Shown here: in pieces, positions 51,070 to 61,000 of the stretch
Position numbering within the stretch: position 1 is the stretch's first letter
How the letters are laid out: each line of letters begins with the position of its first letter
From: Pseudarthrobacter polychromogenes
GTDB taxonomy: Bacteria; Actinomycetota; Actinomycetes; Actinomycetales; Micrococcaceae
Direction: 5' to 3'
DNA length: 64,000 nt
Assembly: GCF_014644495.1 (NCBI RefSeq)
Contig: NZ_BMKU01000002.1
Coordinates: 248,001 to 312,000 of the forward strand
The notes under the pieces: model-generated
Seen by the model: the letters and a program-made list of their open reading frames with translations, nothing else
Databases searched by the model: none
Told to the model about the DNA's origin: nothing
Position numbers and translations under genes: made by a program

Positions 51070-52667
51070 CGGCGGACCTTCAGGCCTGCCCCCGCTGCCG
51101 GCAGTCCATCCGCGCGGGGGCGGCCTTCTGCACGTCCTGCGGAGCGCCCCTGCCCAACCGGGCGGCGCGCAGCATCCGCTCCCTGCAGTCCGGCGGCACC
51201 CCGGGCAGTGAACCGCTGCCCGGGGCTCCGGCTGCCCACGGAACGGGTATTCCCGGTACTATCCCGGTAGTACAAAGATCCCCGGCTGCCCAGGCCGCGG
51301 ATCCACTCAACGCAGGCACCGGGCGGGGGAGCGCCGGCGGTTTCACCGCGCAGTCGGGGGCCGTCCCAGGGGGAGGAACGGGAATGGGAGTGAACCTTCA
51401 GCTTGCCCCGGCCACGGCCGGCAAGCGGCTTGGCGCTGCCGTCATTGACTGGCTGCCGCCGCTGGCCGTCCTGGTGGTGACGTTCGCCATCGGCTTTGCC
51501 GGAATCACGCGCAGCCGCAGCGGCCAGTTCATCACCTATGACACGGCGTCGCTGGTGCTGTCCGGCGGTATCGGCCTGGCGCTGACAGCTGTGTACCTCT
51601 TCACGGTCATGGGGATCGAAGCCAGGACCGGCAAGACCCCCGGGAACCTGCTCATGGGCATCCGCAGCGCGGACAACGACGGCTATGCCCCGGGCGCCGG
51701 CACTGTGTTCCTCCGCGGACTTATCACCGGTGCCGGGATCATCCTGGCGCTGCTGGCGGCCGTCCTGGTGGTGGTCTTCCGGTGGTTTGAGCCCGCCCTG
51801 TTCATCCTTTCGCCGCTGGTATTTGCGGGCGCTGCCTGGGCCTTGCTGGTGGTGGTATCCAACCACTGGGACAAGAACAGCGGCCTGCGCGGCTGGCACG
51901 ACAAAGCAGCCAAGGCCCTGGTTTTCGATGTGAAGGCTGGCCGGAACCCCATCACCACCGGCGGCATCCAGGGCCCTTACAGCTTCGCGCCGCTGGACCT
52001 TCCCCCGGTCCAGCAGGTGCTCTCCCCGGTGGCAGGAGCCCAGGCAGCCCCGGCGCAGCCAGGCCCCGTGGCGGCGTCCGCGCCTGCCGCGCCTGCTGCG
52101 CCTGCCCCGACGCCGTCCGCCCCGACGCCGCCGTCGGAGACCATGCCCTACGCCGCGCCGGCGTCCTTCGCGCCGCCGGCAGCTGCTGCGCCTGCCGGCC
52201 AACCTGTTTCCGGTGGTGTTTCTGTGCCCGCTGCCCCGCCCCTTCCCGCCTTGGGTGGGCAGGGCACGCAGCACCACGTGGACGACGACGTTGAACGCAC
52301 CCAGGTGCGGCCGGGCGCAGGCGGTCCGGCACCTATCGCTGTACTGCGGATCCGGCTGGACGACGGCCGCGACTTCCAGTTGGACCGGAGTGTCCTGGTG
52401 GGCCGCAACCCCGTGGGCCAGGCGGGCGAACAGCATGCCCAGCTCCTCGCCGTCGACGATCCCGGCCGCTCCATCTCCAAGACCCACCTCCACCTGCTGA
52501 CCGATGGCGCGGGGATCTGGGTGACGGACCGGAACTCAACGAACGGCAGCGCCGTGACCACCCCCAACGGCGCCAGGACGCCCCTCGCGCCGGGGGTCCC
52601 CACTTTTGTTATCCCGGGATCCAGTGTCCACTTCGGAGACCGGACCTTTTACCTAGGACAGGCATGA
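51066..52667 (+). CDS. Zinc-ribbon, RDD and FHA domain membrane protein
   Basis: This 533-residue protein begins with a zinc ribbon (CPRCRQSI and CTSCGAPL, residues 8-28). An RDD membrane domain follows (about 115-290) with AGKRLGAAVIDWLPPLAVLV and RTGKTPGNLLMGIRSADNDG. A long Pro/Ala-rich linker (about 310-405) and a C-terminal FHA domain (about 430-530) complete it; the FHA core is LVGRNP, RSISKTHLHLL and DRNSTNGS. The Ser-Lys-Thr-His and Asn-Gly residues needed for phosphothreonine binding are present. It may be tethered at the membrane to read kinase signals. GTG start overlaps the preceding stop (GTGA). Confidence 0.9.
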   Translation: MTADLQACPRCRQSIRAGAAFCTSCGAPLPNRAARSIRSLQSGGTPGSEPLPGAPAAHGTGIPGTIPVVQRSPAAQAADPLNAGTGRGSAGGFTAQSGAVPGGGTGMGVNLQLAPATAGKRLGAAVIDWLPPLAVLVVTFAIGFAGITRSRSGQFITYDTASLVLSGGIGLALTAVYLFTVMGIEARTGKTPGNLLMGIRSADNDGYAPGAGTVFLRGLITGAGIILALLAAVLVVVFRWFEPALFILSPLVFAGAAWALLVVVSNHWDKNSGLRGWHDKAAKALVFDVKAGRNPITTGGIQGPYSFAPLDLPPVQQVLSPVAGAQAAPAQPGPVAASAPAAPAAPAPTPSAPTPPSETMPYAAPASFAPPAAAAPAGQPVSGGVSVPAAPPLPALGGQGTQHHVDDDVERTQVRPGAGGPAPIAVLRIRLDDGRDFQLDRSVLVGRNPVGQAGEQHAQLLAVDDPGRSISKTHLHLLTDGAGIWVTDRNSTNGSAVTTPNGARTPLAPGVPTFVIPGSSVHFGDRTFYLGQA

Positions 52668-53584
52668 ACCAACAGCCCGCCAGCGTTCCCTCCACCTTCC
52701 AGCCGGGCCTCAGCCTGAGCTACGGCTACGGGACAGACCGGGGACTCCGCCGGGAGTTGAACGAGGATTCCTACATCGCCTCCGATCCCGTGTTTGCCGT
52801 GGCAGACGGGATGGGAGGCCATGAGGCAGGCGAAGTGGCCAGCGGCATGTGCGTCCGCGCCCTCGCTGCCATCCCGCAGCTGGCCACAGGTGAACGGACC
52901 GTCACCGCAGCCGTATTGCAGCAGTACCTGGTCCAGGCGGACACCTCCATCCGCGAGGCCACCGGGGCGCGCGCCGGAACCACCCTGGCCGGTGCCGTGG
53001 TGGTGGAACAGATGGGCATGCCCTACTGGCTGGTGATGAACATCGGCGATTCCCGCACGTACCGCCTCAGCCAGGGACGGTTTGTCCAGATCAGCGTGGA
53101 CCACTCCGAGGTGCAGGAACTCGTGGACGCGGGGGAGATCACCGCGGAACAGGCCACCGTCCACCCGCGCCGCCACGTGGTGACCCGCGCGCTTGGCACG
53201 GGAGACGAGACCGAGGCCGACTACTGGCTGCTCCCCGTGGAGGAAGGCGACCGGGTCCTGGTCTGCTCGGACGGCCTCACGGGCGAGCTGACGGACGAGC
53301 ACATCCTCCGCATCCTCAGCACGGTGGGTGACCCCCAGGAAGCCGCCGATGCCCTGATCCAGGCCGCGCTCCGGAGCGGGGGGAGCGACAACATCACGGT
53401 GATCGTGGTGGATGCCAGGAATGTCCTGAACGACGCCGGTGCCGCCACCACCGCACCGCGGCGCGACCCTGATGTGGTGGATGAAGACACGCTGCCCCGG
53501 TCGCAGGCGGCACAGGCTGCGCCCCAACACGGCGGCGAAGCAGCCGCCCACCAGGACGGGGAGCCTTCCGATGACCGGCACTAG
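52664..53584 (+). CDS. prpC: PP2C-family Ser/Thr protein phosphatase
   Basis: This 306-residue phosphatase has the PPM motifs with metal-binding aspartates: RRELNEDSYIA, VFAVADGMGGHEAGEVASG, GDSRTYRL, VCSDGLTG and GGSDNITVIVVD. It lacks a membrane helix, so unlike mycobacterial PstP it is soluble. It presumably reverses phosphorylation by the kinase encoded two genes downstream, for example on the FHA proteins of the same locus. Its start overlaps the RDD-FHA gene's stop (ATGA), and the next gene begins 14 bases inside its end. Confidence 0.94.
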   Translation: MNQQPASVPSTFQPGLSLSYGYGTDRGLRRELNEDSYIASDPVFAVADGMGGHEAGEVASGMCVRALAAIPQLATGERTVTAAVLQQYLVQADTSIREATGARAGTTLAGAVVVEQMGMPYWLVMNIGDSRTYRLSQGRFVQISVDHSEVQELVDAGEITAEQATVHPRRHVVTRALGTGDETEADYWLLPVEEGDRVLVCSDGLTGELTDEHILRILSTVGDPQEAADALIQAALRSGGSDNITVIVVDARNVLNDAGAATTAPRRDPDVVDEDTLPRSQAAQAAPQHGGEAAAHQDGEPSDDRH

Positions 53585-55493
53585 CTATGTTCCGGGCACC
53601 TGGCTGGGAATCGTCCGTGGGAGCACGGCCGTCATCCTGGGCCCGGATTCTCCGCCGGCGCTGCCGGGTGCGGTGTGGGAACTGCTGGGCACCAATCCCG
53701 AAGTCCACGAAGTACTCCACGCGGTGACCAGCAGCTCGGGAGGCTCGCTGGCGCAGATACCGTCCTTCGGCATCCTCGAGGCCACCGGTCCCTTGCGGGT
53801 CTTCCTCCGCGGCGACCTCGACCTCGCAGTGGAGCTGCCCGACGGGCGCGTTGAGCTCGACGGCCGCGACGTCACCACCTGGAACGAGCGCCGGTTCGCC
53901 CTCCCGGGGTCATGCCGGCTGGCCATTCCGGCTTCCGGCCCGGCAGGGCAGCAGGAACTGCCGCTGGGGGAGGGTGTTGTCCTGCTGCACTCCCTGGCGC
54001 TTGTGCTGGCCCCGCGCCAGCCGGAACTTGGACCTTCCGGAGCCGCTCCGGCCTCGGTTGTGGTGGACTCCGCAGGCATCGCTGACGTCCGGGACGCCGC
54101 GCCCGGTGCTGACAGCTCCGCGGAGATGACCATCGTCCCGGACCGCGAGGCCGCAATGGAGACCGTTGCGCCGGAACACGGTGCCTCGGCCGAGACCGTT
54201 GCCGGCGTGCTCGACGACGACCTGCTGGCCGACGACGGCGACCAGGAGGACCAGGACGGCGACCGGGAGCAGGAAGACGGCAACGCGCACGTTGCCGTGA
54301 CAGGTTCCGGTCCGGACTCCGGCGCGGATTCCGGCCCTGACGATGCTCCATCTGTCGGCTCCGCGCCGGCAGAAATACTTCCCTCGGGGGTACGTCCGGC
54401 ACAAGTCCATCCGGCAGAACCCGCTCCCGGTGAGCCCGTACTTCCCGCCGGGCCGGCAGCCCCCGCCAGCGACCACACCAGCTCCTACGACCACCTCTGG
54501 GAGAGGACCGTCGTTCGGAGCATCGAGGACGCGGCGGTACGGGACGACGCCGACGCGGAAATCGACGGAACTCCAGAAGCAGGCCCGGAGGTGGAGGAAC
54601 AGGCAGAACCCCCAGTCCCCGGGCAGACTGACGGACAGGAACGTCCCGCACCGGCCCCGACGCCCGCGGCAGGGCCGCCGGCAGCCCCTCCCGCACCTCC
54701 TGCTTCTCACGAACCCACTCTTTCCCCCGTATCTCCCGCTCCTGCCGGGGGGCTCATCGACTCCGTTCCGTGGAAGAAGGGTGGGGACACCGCCCCGCAG
54801 ATACATGTCCCGCAGGCCGGCGCTGGTCCACGGCCCGCCATGGCCGCGCCGGCATCAGCCGGTGTCCTGCCGTCCACGGCTCCCGGTGGTGCTGCGCCGG
54901 CCGCTGCCGCGCAGCAGCCCCATGCTGGCAGCGCCGCCGTCGACACTGACCACGACGGCCAGACGGTCATGAAGAGCAGCATCGCGCCCTCAGCCGGACA
55001 GCCCGCCACACCGGTTGCGGAGGATCCGGCGGCCGGACCCACAGTCCTGGCCAGGGTCTGCCGCCAGGGCCACGCCAACCCTCCCACCCGGGCGCAGTGC
55101 GCCGCGTGCGGGGCCGGGCTGATCCCGGACGCCGTCCAGGTGCCGCGCCCCCGGCTGGGCCGGGTGCGCGTGTCCACCGGGGAACTCCTGGACCTCGACC
55201 AGTCACTGATCATCGGACGGCAGCCGTCCGTGTCCCGGGTCCAGGGCGGCGTCATGCCCAGGCTGGTCCAGGTTCCAAGCCCCGAAGGTGACATCTCGCG
55301 GTCCCATGTGGAGGTCCGGCTGGAGGGCTGGCACGTCATGCTGTGCGACCTCAAGGCCACGAACGGTACAGTCCTGGTGCGTGAAGGCCAGTCTCCCCGC
55401 CGCCTGGCACAGAACGAGATGGCCATCCTGCTGGACGGTGACATCGCTGAACTGGGCGACAACATCTCGCTGCGCTTTGAGGAGATTCCTTGA
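53571..55493 (+). CDS. Large acidic protein with zinc ribbon and C-terminal FHA domain
   Basis: This 640-residue protein has a folded N-terminal part (about residues 1-150, TSYVPGTWLGIVRGSTAVIL), a long low-complexity acidic and Pro/Ala-rich middle (about 180-490), a zinc ribbon CRQGHANPPTRAQCAACGAGL-type motif near residue 500 (Cys-X13-Cys-X2-Cys) and a C-terminal FHA domain (about 545-635) with IIGRQP, GDISRSHVEVRL and LKATNGT. The phosphothreonine-binding residues are intact. It may be a scaffold linking phosphatase and kinase. The ATG at 53571 has GGGGAG seven bases upstream and overlaps the phosphatase gene. Confidence 0.87.
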   Translation: MTGTSYVPGTWLGIVRGSTAVILGPDSPPALPGAVWELLGTNPEVHEVLHAVTSSSGGSLAQIPSFGILEATGPLRVFLRGDLDLAVELPDGRVELDGRDVTTWNERRFALPGSCRLAIPASGPAGQQELPLGEGVVLLHSLALVLAPRQPELGPSGAAPASVVVDSAGIADVRDAAPGADSSAEMTIVPDREAAMETVAPEHGASAETVAGVLDDDLLADDGDQEDQDGDREQEDGNAHVAVTGSGPDSGADSGPDDAPSVGSAPAEILPSGVRPAQVHPAEPAPGEPVLPAGPAAPASDHTSSYDHLWERTVVRSIEDAAVRDDADAEIDGTPEAGPEVEEQAEPPVPGQTDGQERPAPAPTPAAGPPAAPPAPPASHEPTLSPVSPAPAGGLIDSVPWKKGGDTAPQIHVPQAGAGPRPAMAAPASAGVLPSTAPGGAAPAAAAQQPHAGSAAVDTDHDGQTVMKSSIAPSAGQPATPVAEDPAAGPTVLARVCRQGHANPPTRAQCAACGAGLIPDAVQVPRPRLGRVRVSTGELLDLDQSLIIGRQPSVSRVQGGVMPRLVQVPSPEGDISRSHVEVRLEGWHVMLCDLKATNGTVLVREGQSPRRLAQNEMAILLDGDIAELGDNISLRFEEIP

Positions 55494-57238
55494 GTTCCAA
55501 ACGGCCCGTCGCGCCGCCTCCCCGCATCCAGGGGTTCACCTATATCAGCCTGCTGGGTTCCGGCGGTTTTTCCGACGTCTACCTGTACGAACAGGACAGG
55601 CCGCGCCGTAAGGTTGCAGTCAAGGTGCTGCTCTCGGACCTGAAAACGGAAGGTGCCCGCCGCAGGTTCGAATCCGAGGCGAACCTGATGGCCCAGCTGT
55701 CCTCGCATCCGTACATCGTCACCATCTTCGAAGCGGAAGTGACCGACGACGGCCACTCCTACCTGGCGATGGAGTACTGCTCCAGGCCCAGCCTGGACGT
55801 CCGGTACCGCCGGCAGCGGTTCAGCGTGGATGAAGTCCTGGCCGTCGGCATCCAGGTGGCCTCCGCCGTCGAAACCGCCCACCGTGCCGGCATCGCCCAC
55901 CGCGACATCAAGCCTGCCAACATCCTGGTCACGGACTACAACCGTCCCGCCCTCACCGACTTTGGCATCTCCGGCACGCTCGCCGGGGACGCCGACGACG
56001 ACTCAGGAATGTCCATTCCCTGGTCCCCGCCCGAGCAGTTCACCGACGGCGCGGTGGACGGGGTCATGGTGGATGTGTGGGCCCTCGGTGCCACGCTCTA
56101 CACCCTGCTGGCCGGCCGGTCGCCCTTTGTGATGCCCGGGGCGGACAACTCGCAGCGGGAGCTCATCAGCCGGATCAGCAACACGCCGGTGCCGCGCCTG
56201 GGCCGCGCGGACGTCCCCGAGTCCCTGGAGCTGGCGCTCTCCACGGCCATGGCAAAGTCGCCGCAGTCGCGGTACTCCTCAGCGCACGCCTTCGCCCTGG
56301 CCCTGCAGCGCATCCAGGCGGAACTCAACCTCTCCGTCACACCCTTTGAAGTGCTGGAGGAGCCGCACCACGAGGACAGCCAGCCGGACGACGGCGTCGA
56401 GGAGACGCGGGTCCGGAGCATCGCGGCGATCGATCCGGAACGGACCGGCAGCGCCCCTACCTTCCCGGCACGCACCTGGCCACAGGCCGGCGGCAGCCAA
56501 AGCGGTGGAGGCCAAGGCGCTGGCAACCAACACAGTAACGGCCAGGGCCCCGCAGCGGAGGCCCCGCCGTCGCGCTTTACCCCGACCGCCTCCGCGGGCT
56601 CCCCACCGGCACCAGCCCCGGCCCCGCAGCAGCAGGAGTGGGCGAACGCCACAGTCCTGCGCGGTTCCGGCGGCAGCGCCGGTGCAGCCCAGGACGAGGG
56701 CACGCTGCCTGGAAGCCGCCTTGGCTCGGGCGCTGACGCCGCGGACACCACCGTCCACCGGCCGGCAAGGGTGGAGGAGCCGGCTGCTGCGGCTCCGGCT
56801 GCGGACCACGGCAGGCGCAACCTTTGGCTGGCAATCTCGGGCGGCACCCTGCTGGCCCTCACTGCGGTGGTGGGCCTGGTGGTGGCCAACGCCTCGCCCG
56901 AAAAGCCCGCGGCGGTGGAGACCCAGCAGGCCAGCAGGCCGCCGGCCGATGCACTGGATAACGGAACCGTGCCGGACGTGGAAGGCCTCACCGGGACAGC
57001 GGCAGGGGACGGCAACGCCTCTTTCACCTGGGTGAACCCGCAGCCCAAAGAGGGAGACACATACAAATGGCGGGTCTACACCATAGGTGGCGGCGGCGAC
57101 TACCAGTCCATCGACCAGCCGCCCGTCAAGGTGACGGCGAACCCGTCGGGGGAAACCTGCATCCAGGTCATGATCGTGCGCTCCGACGGCGCGTTCTCCC
57201 CGATGGAGGAAAGCTCCATTGCCTGCACCGGCCCATGA
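55490..57238 (+). CDS. Receptor-type Ser/Thr protein kinase with fibronectin-like ectodomain
   Basis: This 582-residue Hanks-type kinase starts at a TTG overlapping the previous stop, with GAGGAG upstream. Kinase domain about residues 15-275: LLGSGGFSDVYLY, Lys 45 (VAVKVLL), HRDIKPANIL with catalytic Asp 139, and DFGIS with Asp 157. A Pro/Gln-rich juxtamembrane linker leads to one helix (about 445-467, LWLAISGGTLLALTAVVGLV). The roughly 115-residue ectodomain has no PASTA repeats. Its GDGNASFTWVNPQP resembles GDGDVHWTWNNPNT in the last fibronectin unit of the giant protein. It matches Pkb2 in position and should phosphorylate the FHA proteins or the ATPase of this locus. Confidence 0.93.
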   Translation: MSSKRPVAPPPRIQGFTYISLLGSGGFSDVYLYEQDRPRRKVAVKVLLSDLKTEGARRRFESEANLMAQLSSHPYIVTIFEAEVTDDGHSYLAMEYCSRPSLDVRYRRQRFSVDEVLAVGIQVASAVETAHRAGIAHRDIKPANILVTDYNRPALTDFGISGTLAGDADDDSGMSIPWSPPEQFTDGAVDGVMVDVWALGATLYTLLAGRSPFVMPGADNSQRELISRISNTPVPRLGRADVPESLELALSTAMAKSPQSRYSSAHAFALALQRIQAELNLSVTPFEVLEEPHHEDSQPDDGVEETRVRSIAAIDPERTGSAPTFPARTWPQAGGSQSGGGQGAGNQHSNGQGPAAEAPPSRFTPTASAGSPPAPAPAPQQQEWANATVLRGSGGSAGAAQDEGTLPGSRLGSGADAADTTVHRPARVEEPAAAAPAADHGRRNLWLAISGGTLLALTAVVGLVVANASPEKPAAVETQQASRPPADALDNGTVPDVEGLTGTAAGDGNASFTWVNPQPKEGDTYKWRVYTIGGGGDYQSIDQPPVKVTANPSGETCIQVMIVRSDGAFSPMEESSIACTGP

Positions 57239-57378
57239 GCCGATGCCCATCCCAGCAGCACAGCAACAGCAGCACAGCGACGCAACGCGCTGTGGCCGAA
57301 CGACCAGGTTGTCGAGCGGCAGCTTGTCCAACAAGAAGTTAGCCCGGTGAAATTTTGCCCAACGAGGAGGCACAGAAA
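57239..57378 (+). other. 140-base gap inside the locus, possible internal promoter
   Basis: Every other junction from DUF58 onward overlaps, so this gap stands out. It contains CAGCAGCACAG-type short repeats near its start, and TTGTCC about 18 bases before TGAAAT. It may hold a second promoter for the FHA-like and FtsK-like genes. No gene is seen in it. Confidence 0.35.
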
Positions 57379-58083
57379 ATGGGGGATCTAGCAATAGATT
57401 TCTGTGGTGAGTGGTACGAGCCATCGGACGAGGACGTCTTCAACATCGGCCGCGAAGGCGACCTGGAAGTCGATGACAACCCGTACCTGCACCGGCAGTT
57501 CCTGCAGGTGGCCCGTTACGACGGGATCTGGTGGCTCAGCAACGTGGGCAGCATGCTCTCGGCGACGGTGGCGGATGCCTCCGGCGGAATGCAGGCCTGG
57601 CTGTCACCGGGCGCCCGGATCCCGCTGGTCTTCAGCCACACGAACATCATTTTCACCGCCGGGCCCACCACCTACGAGTTCGCGGTGCACCTGAAGACAC
57701 CGTCCTTCCGGCAGGAGTCGCGCGAGGGCGACAGCAACGGTGACACCACCATCGGCCCGGTGGTGTTTACGGACTCCCAGAAGGCACTCATCGTGGCGCT
57801 CGCCGAACCCATGCTCCGGCGGGAGGGAACCGGCTTCAGCGCCATTCCCTCCTCGGCCGCGGCCGCTAAGACCCTGGGCTGGGCCCTGACCCGCTTCAAC
57901 CGGAAGCTGGACAATGTCTGCGACAAACTCGACCGCGTGGGGGTGGTGGGCCTGCGCGGGGGCGGCGGCAAACTGGCCACCAACCGGCGCGCCCGGCTGG
58001 TGGAGCACGCCGTGACGTCGCACCTGGTGACGCCTGAGGACCTGTACCTGCTGGAGAAGATGAGGGGCGTGGACGAAGGATGA
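57379..58083 (+). CDS. Small FHA-like protein with helical C-terminal domain
   Basis: This 234-residue protein has a degenerate FHA domain (about residues 1-100): FNIGREGDLEVDDNPYLHRQ gives the Gly-Arg and Leu-His-Arg positions, but the later Asn-Gly turn is replaced by NVGSMLSATV. The second half (about 130-230; FTDSQKALIVALAEPMLRRE, AAAKTLGWALTRFNRKLDNV) looks like a winged-helix-type domain. It could bind a phosphoprotein without acting as a classical phosphothreonine reader. The ATG at 57379 follows GAGGAGG. Its stop overlaps the next start (ATGA), so it is coupled to the FtsK-like ATPase. Confidence 0.82.
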   Translation: MGDLAIDFCGEWYEPSDEDVFNIGREGDLEVDDNPYLHRQFLQVARYDGIWWLSNVGSMLSATVADASGGMQAWLSPGARIPLVFSHTNIIFTAGPTTYEFAVHLKTPSFRQESREGDSNGDTTIGPVVFTDSQKALIVALAEPMLRREGTGFSAIPSSAAAAKTLGWALTRFNRKLDNVCDKLDRVGVVGLRGGGGKLATNRRARLVEHAVTSHLVTPEDLYLLEKMRGVDEG

Positions 58084-61000
58084 GGATCCGCCTGACCCTT
58101 CGCAGGGATCCTGCAGAAACCAAGGACCTGGCCGTCACGGTGGATGGCCTGGCCACAGTGGCCGATACCGCTGCCGTGCTCTGGGCCGCGGACCCGGGCC
58201 GCAAGGGCACGCCGGCCCCGGACAACCTCTCCCTGCGGATCGAGGAAGCCTTCGTGGGCGCGGGCCTGAGCGGAAACACGCTTACCCGGACCGACAACCT
58301 CCTGGAGTCCGGCCTGCGCCCCGGCTCCGTGGTGTCACTGGCACAGGTCAGCGCGCAGTTCGACGTGCCCGGTGCCGGCCGCGGTCCCGCAGCGGCCACC
58401 CTCCGGGTCCTCTCGGGGCCCGACGCCGGCCGCGAGTTTTCGCTGCCCACCGGCACCAGCTACATCGGCCGGGACCGGGACGTGGACATCCGCCTTTCGG
58501 ACCCCCTGACGTCCAAGCGGCACGCCCGGATCACGGTGGGCGACGGCGTGGAAATCGTGGACACCAACTCCGCCAACGGGCTCTTGATGGACGGACTTCC
58601 GGTCACCCGGGCCACCCTCAATTCCTCGGACACGGTCACCCTGGGCGACACCACCGTGACCGTGGTGCCGCTGGGGCATAACCACGCGGCAGCCCCGACG
58701 TCGCCCCTGGTCAGCTTCAACCGGTCACCCCGGGTGGTTCCCCGCTTCGAGGAGCCAAAGCGCGTGGTCCCGTCAGGGCCCAAACGGCCCGAGGACAATC
58801 CGTTCCCGTACATCATGATGATCACCCCGCTGCTGATGGGAGCCGTGATCTTCGCCGTGACCGGCAACCCGCTCTCGGTGCTGTTCATGCTGATGATGCC
58901 GCTGTTCGTCGTGGGCCATTACGTGGACCAGAAAATGCGGACCAGGCGCCAGCAGAAGGAACAGCTCAAGCAGTTCCGCGCCTCCATGGCCGACTTCCGC
59001 CACGACGTCACCGAACTGCAGCAGGTGGAACGCGCCGTCCGCCTGCAGGAGGCACCGTCCGTCAGCGACACCGTTGACGCTATCTACAAACTGGGGCCGC
59101 TGCTGTGGACCCACCGTCCGGAACACCGCTGGTTCCTGGGCCTTCGGTTCGGCCTGGGCACGGCGCCTTCCCGGGTCCTTCTTGAGGAACCGCAGAACAA
59201 CGACACCGAAGTCCAGTACGCCCGGGAGATCCAGGACTGCCTGAAGCAGTTCCGCGACATTGAGGGCGTTCCCGTTGTCTCTCAGCTGCGGAGCTCCGGA
59301 TCCCTGGGCATTGCCGGCGCCCGCGGCCTGGTGGATGACGTGGCCCGCGGCATGGTGCTGCAGCTCGTGGGGCTCCACTCGCCCGCGGAGGTGGTCCTCA
59401 CGGCCATCACGTCAGCCCAGTCCCGGGAACGTTGGAACTGGCTGCAGTGGCTTCCCCACGTGGGCTCGGGGCACAGCCCCCTCGCCGGCGACCACCTTGC
59501 GGCCGGCTCAGCCGGCGGGGCATCGCTGCTGGCCCGGCTTGAGGACCTCCTTGACGCCCGGGAGGCGGCGGCCAAACGCACCGGCGCCGACCTCCGGCCG
59601 GAACTGGACCCCGCCAAGCAGGAGGTGCCGGAACCGGTGCTTCCGGCCGTGCTGGTCATCGTGGAGGACGACGCCCCGGTGGACCGCGGCCGGCTCACCC
59701 GGCTTGCGGAGCGCGGCCCCGACTCCGGCGTCCACGTGATCTGGGTGGCCACCGACATCCAGTCGCTTCCCGCAGCCTGCCGCGACTTTATGGTGGTGGA
59801 CGGCGGCCATGGCACCACCACCGGGCAGGTCCGCCTGGGCAGGCACACGTACCCCGTCAGCTGCGAAAGCGTTGACGCGGAGCTGGCCGCCCAGCTGGCC
59901 CGGATGCTGGCGCCCGTCATGGATGTGGGCAAACCCGTGAACGACGACTCCGACCTCCCGCGGGCCGTCTCCTATGCCACCCTGATCGGCAAGGACTTCC
60001 TGGACAACCCCCAGTCCGTCGCCGAACGCTGGACGGAAAACAACTCAGTGCACGTGAGCGCCGTGGCCAACCGCAAGGACAACGGCACCCTGCGTGCCCT
60101 GGTGGGCTCCAAAGGCATCGAACCGCTGTACCTGGACCTGAAGAACGAGGGGCCGCACGCCCTGGTGGGAGGCACCACGGGTGCCGGCAAGTCAGAGTTC
60201 CTGCAGTCCTGGGTGATGGGAATGGCCGCCGCCTACAGCCCGGACCGGGTCAGCTTCCTGTTCGTGGACTACAAGGGCGGCGCCGCGTTCGCCGACTGCA
60301 TCAACCTGCCCCATACCGTGGGCCTGGTGACCGACCTTTCGCCGCACCTTGTCCGGCGTGCCCTGACCTCGCTGCGTGCCGAACTCCACTACCGCGAGCA
60401 CCTGCTGAACCGGAAGAAGGCCAAGGACCTGCTGGCCCTGCAGCGCGAGGCCGACCCCGACGCGCCGCCCTACCTGGTGATCGTCGTCGACGAGTTTGCC
60501 GCGCTGGCCAGCGAGGTTCCTGAATTCGTTGACGGTGTTGTGGACGTTGCAGCCCGCGGACGGTCCCTGGGGCTGCACCTCATCCTGGCCACCCAGCGCC
60601 CGGCGGGCGTCATCAAGGACAGCCTGCGTGCCAACACCAACCTGCGGGTGGCCCTGCGGATGGCTGATGAGGACGACGCCACGGACATCCTGGGCGTGCC
60701 GGACGCCGCGTACTTTGATCCATCCATCCCCGGCCGCGGCGCCGCGAAGACGGGACCCGGCCGGATCCAGGGCTTCCAGACCGGCTACGCCGGCGGCTGG
60801 ACCACGGAGAAACCACAGCGGCCGCAGATCGACGTTGTTGAGATGGCCTTCGGTTCGGGGCCCAGCTGGGAAGCGCCGGCTCCGGAGAAACCCGAAGCGG
60901 CAGAGCCCACCGGCCCCAACGACATCGCACGGATGACCGCCACGATCGTGCGCGCAGCCGACAGGCTGTCCATCACCGCCCCGCGCAAACCCTGGCTGGA

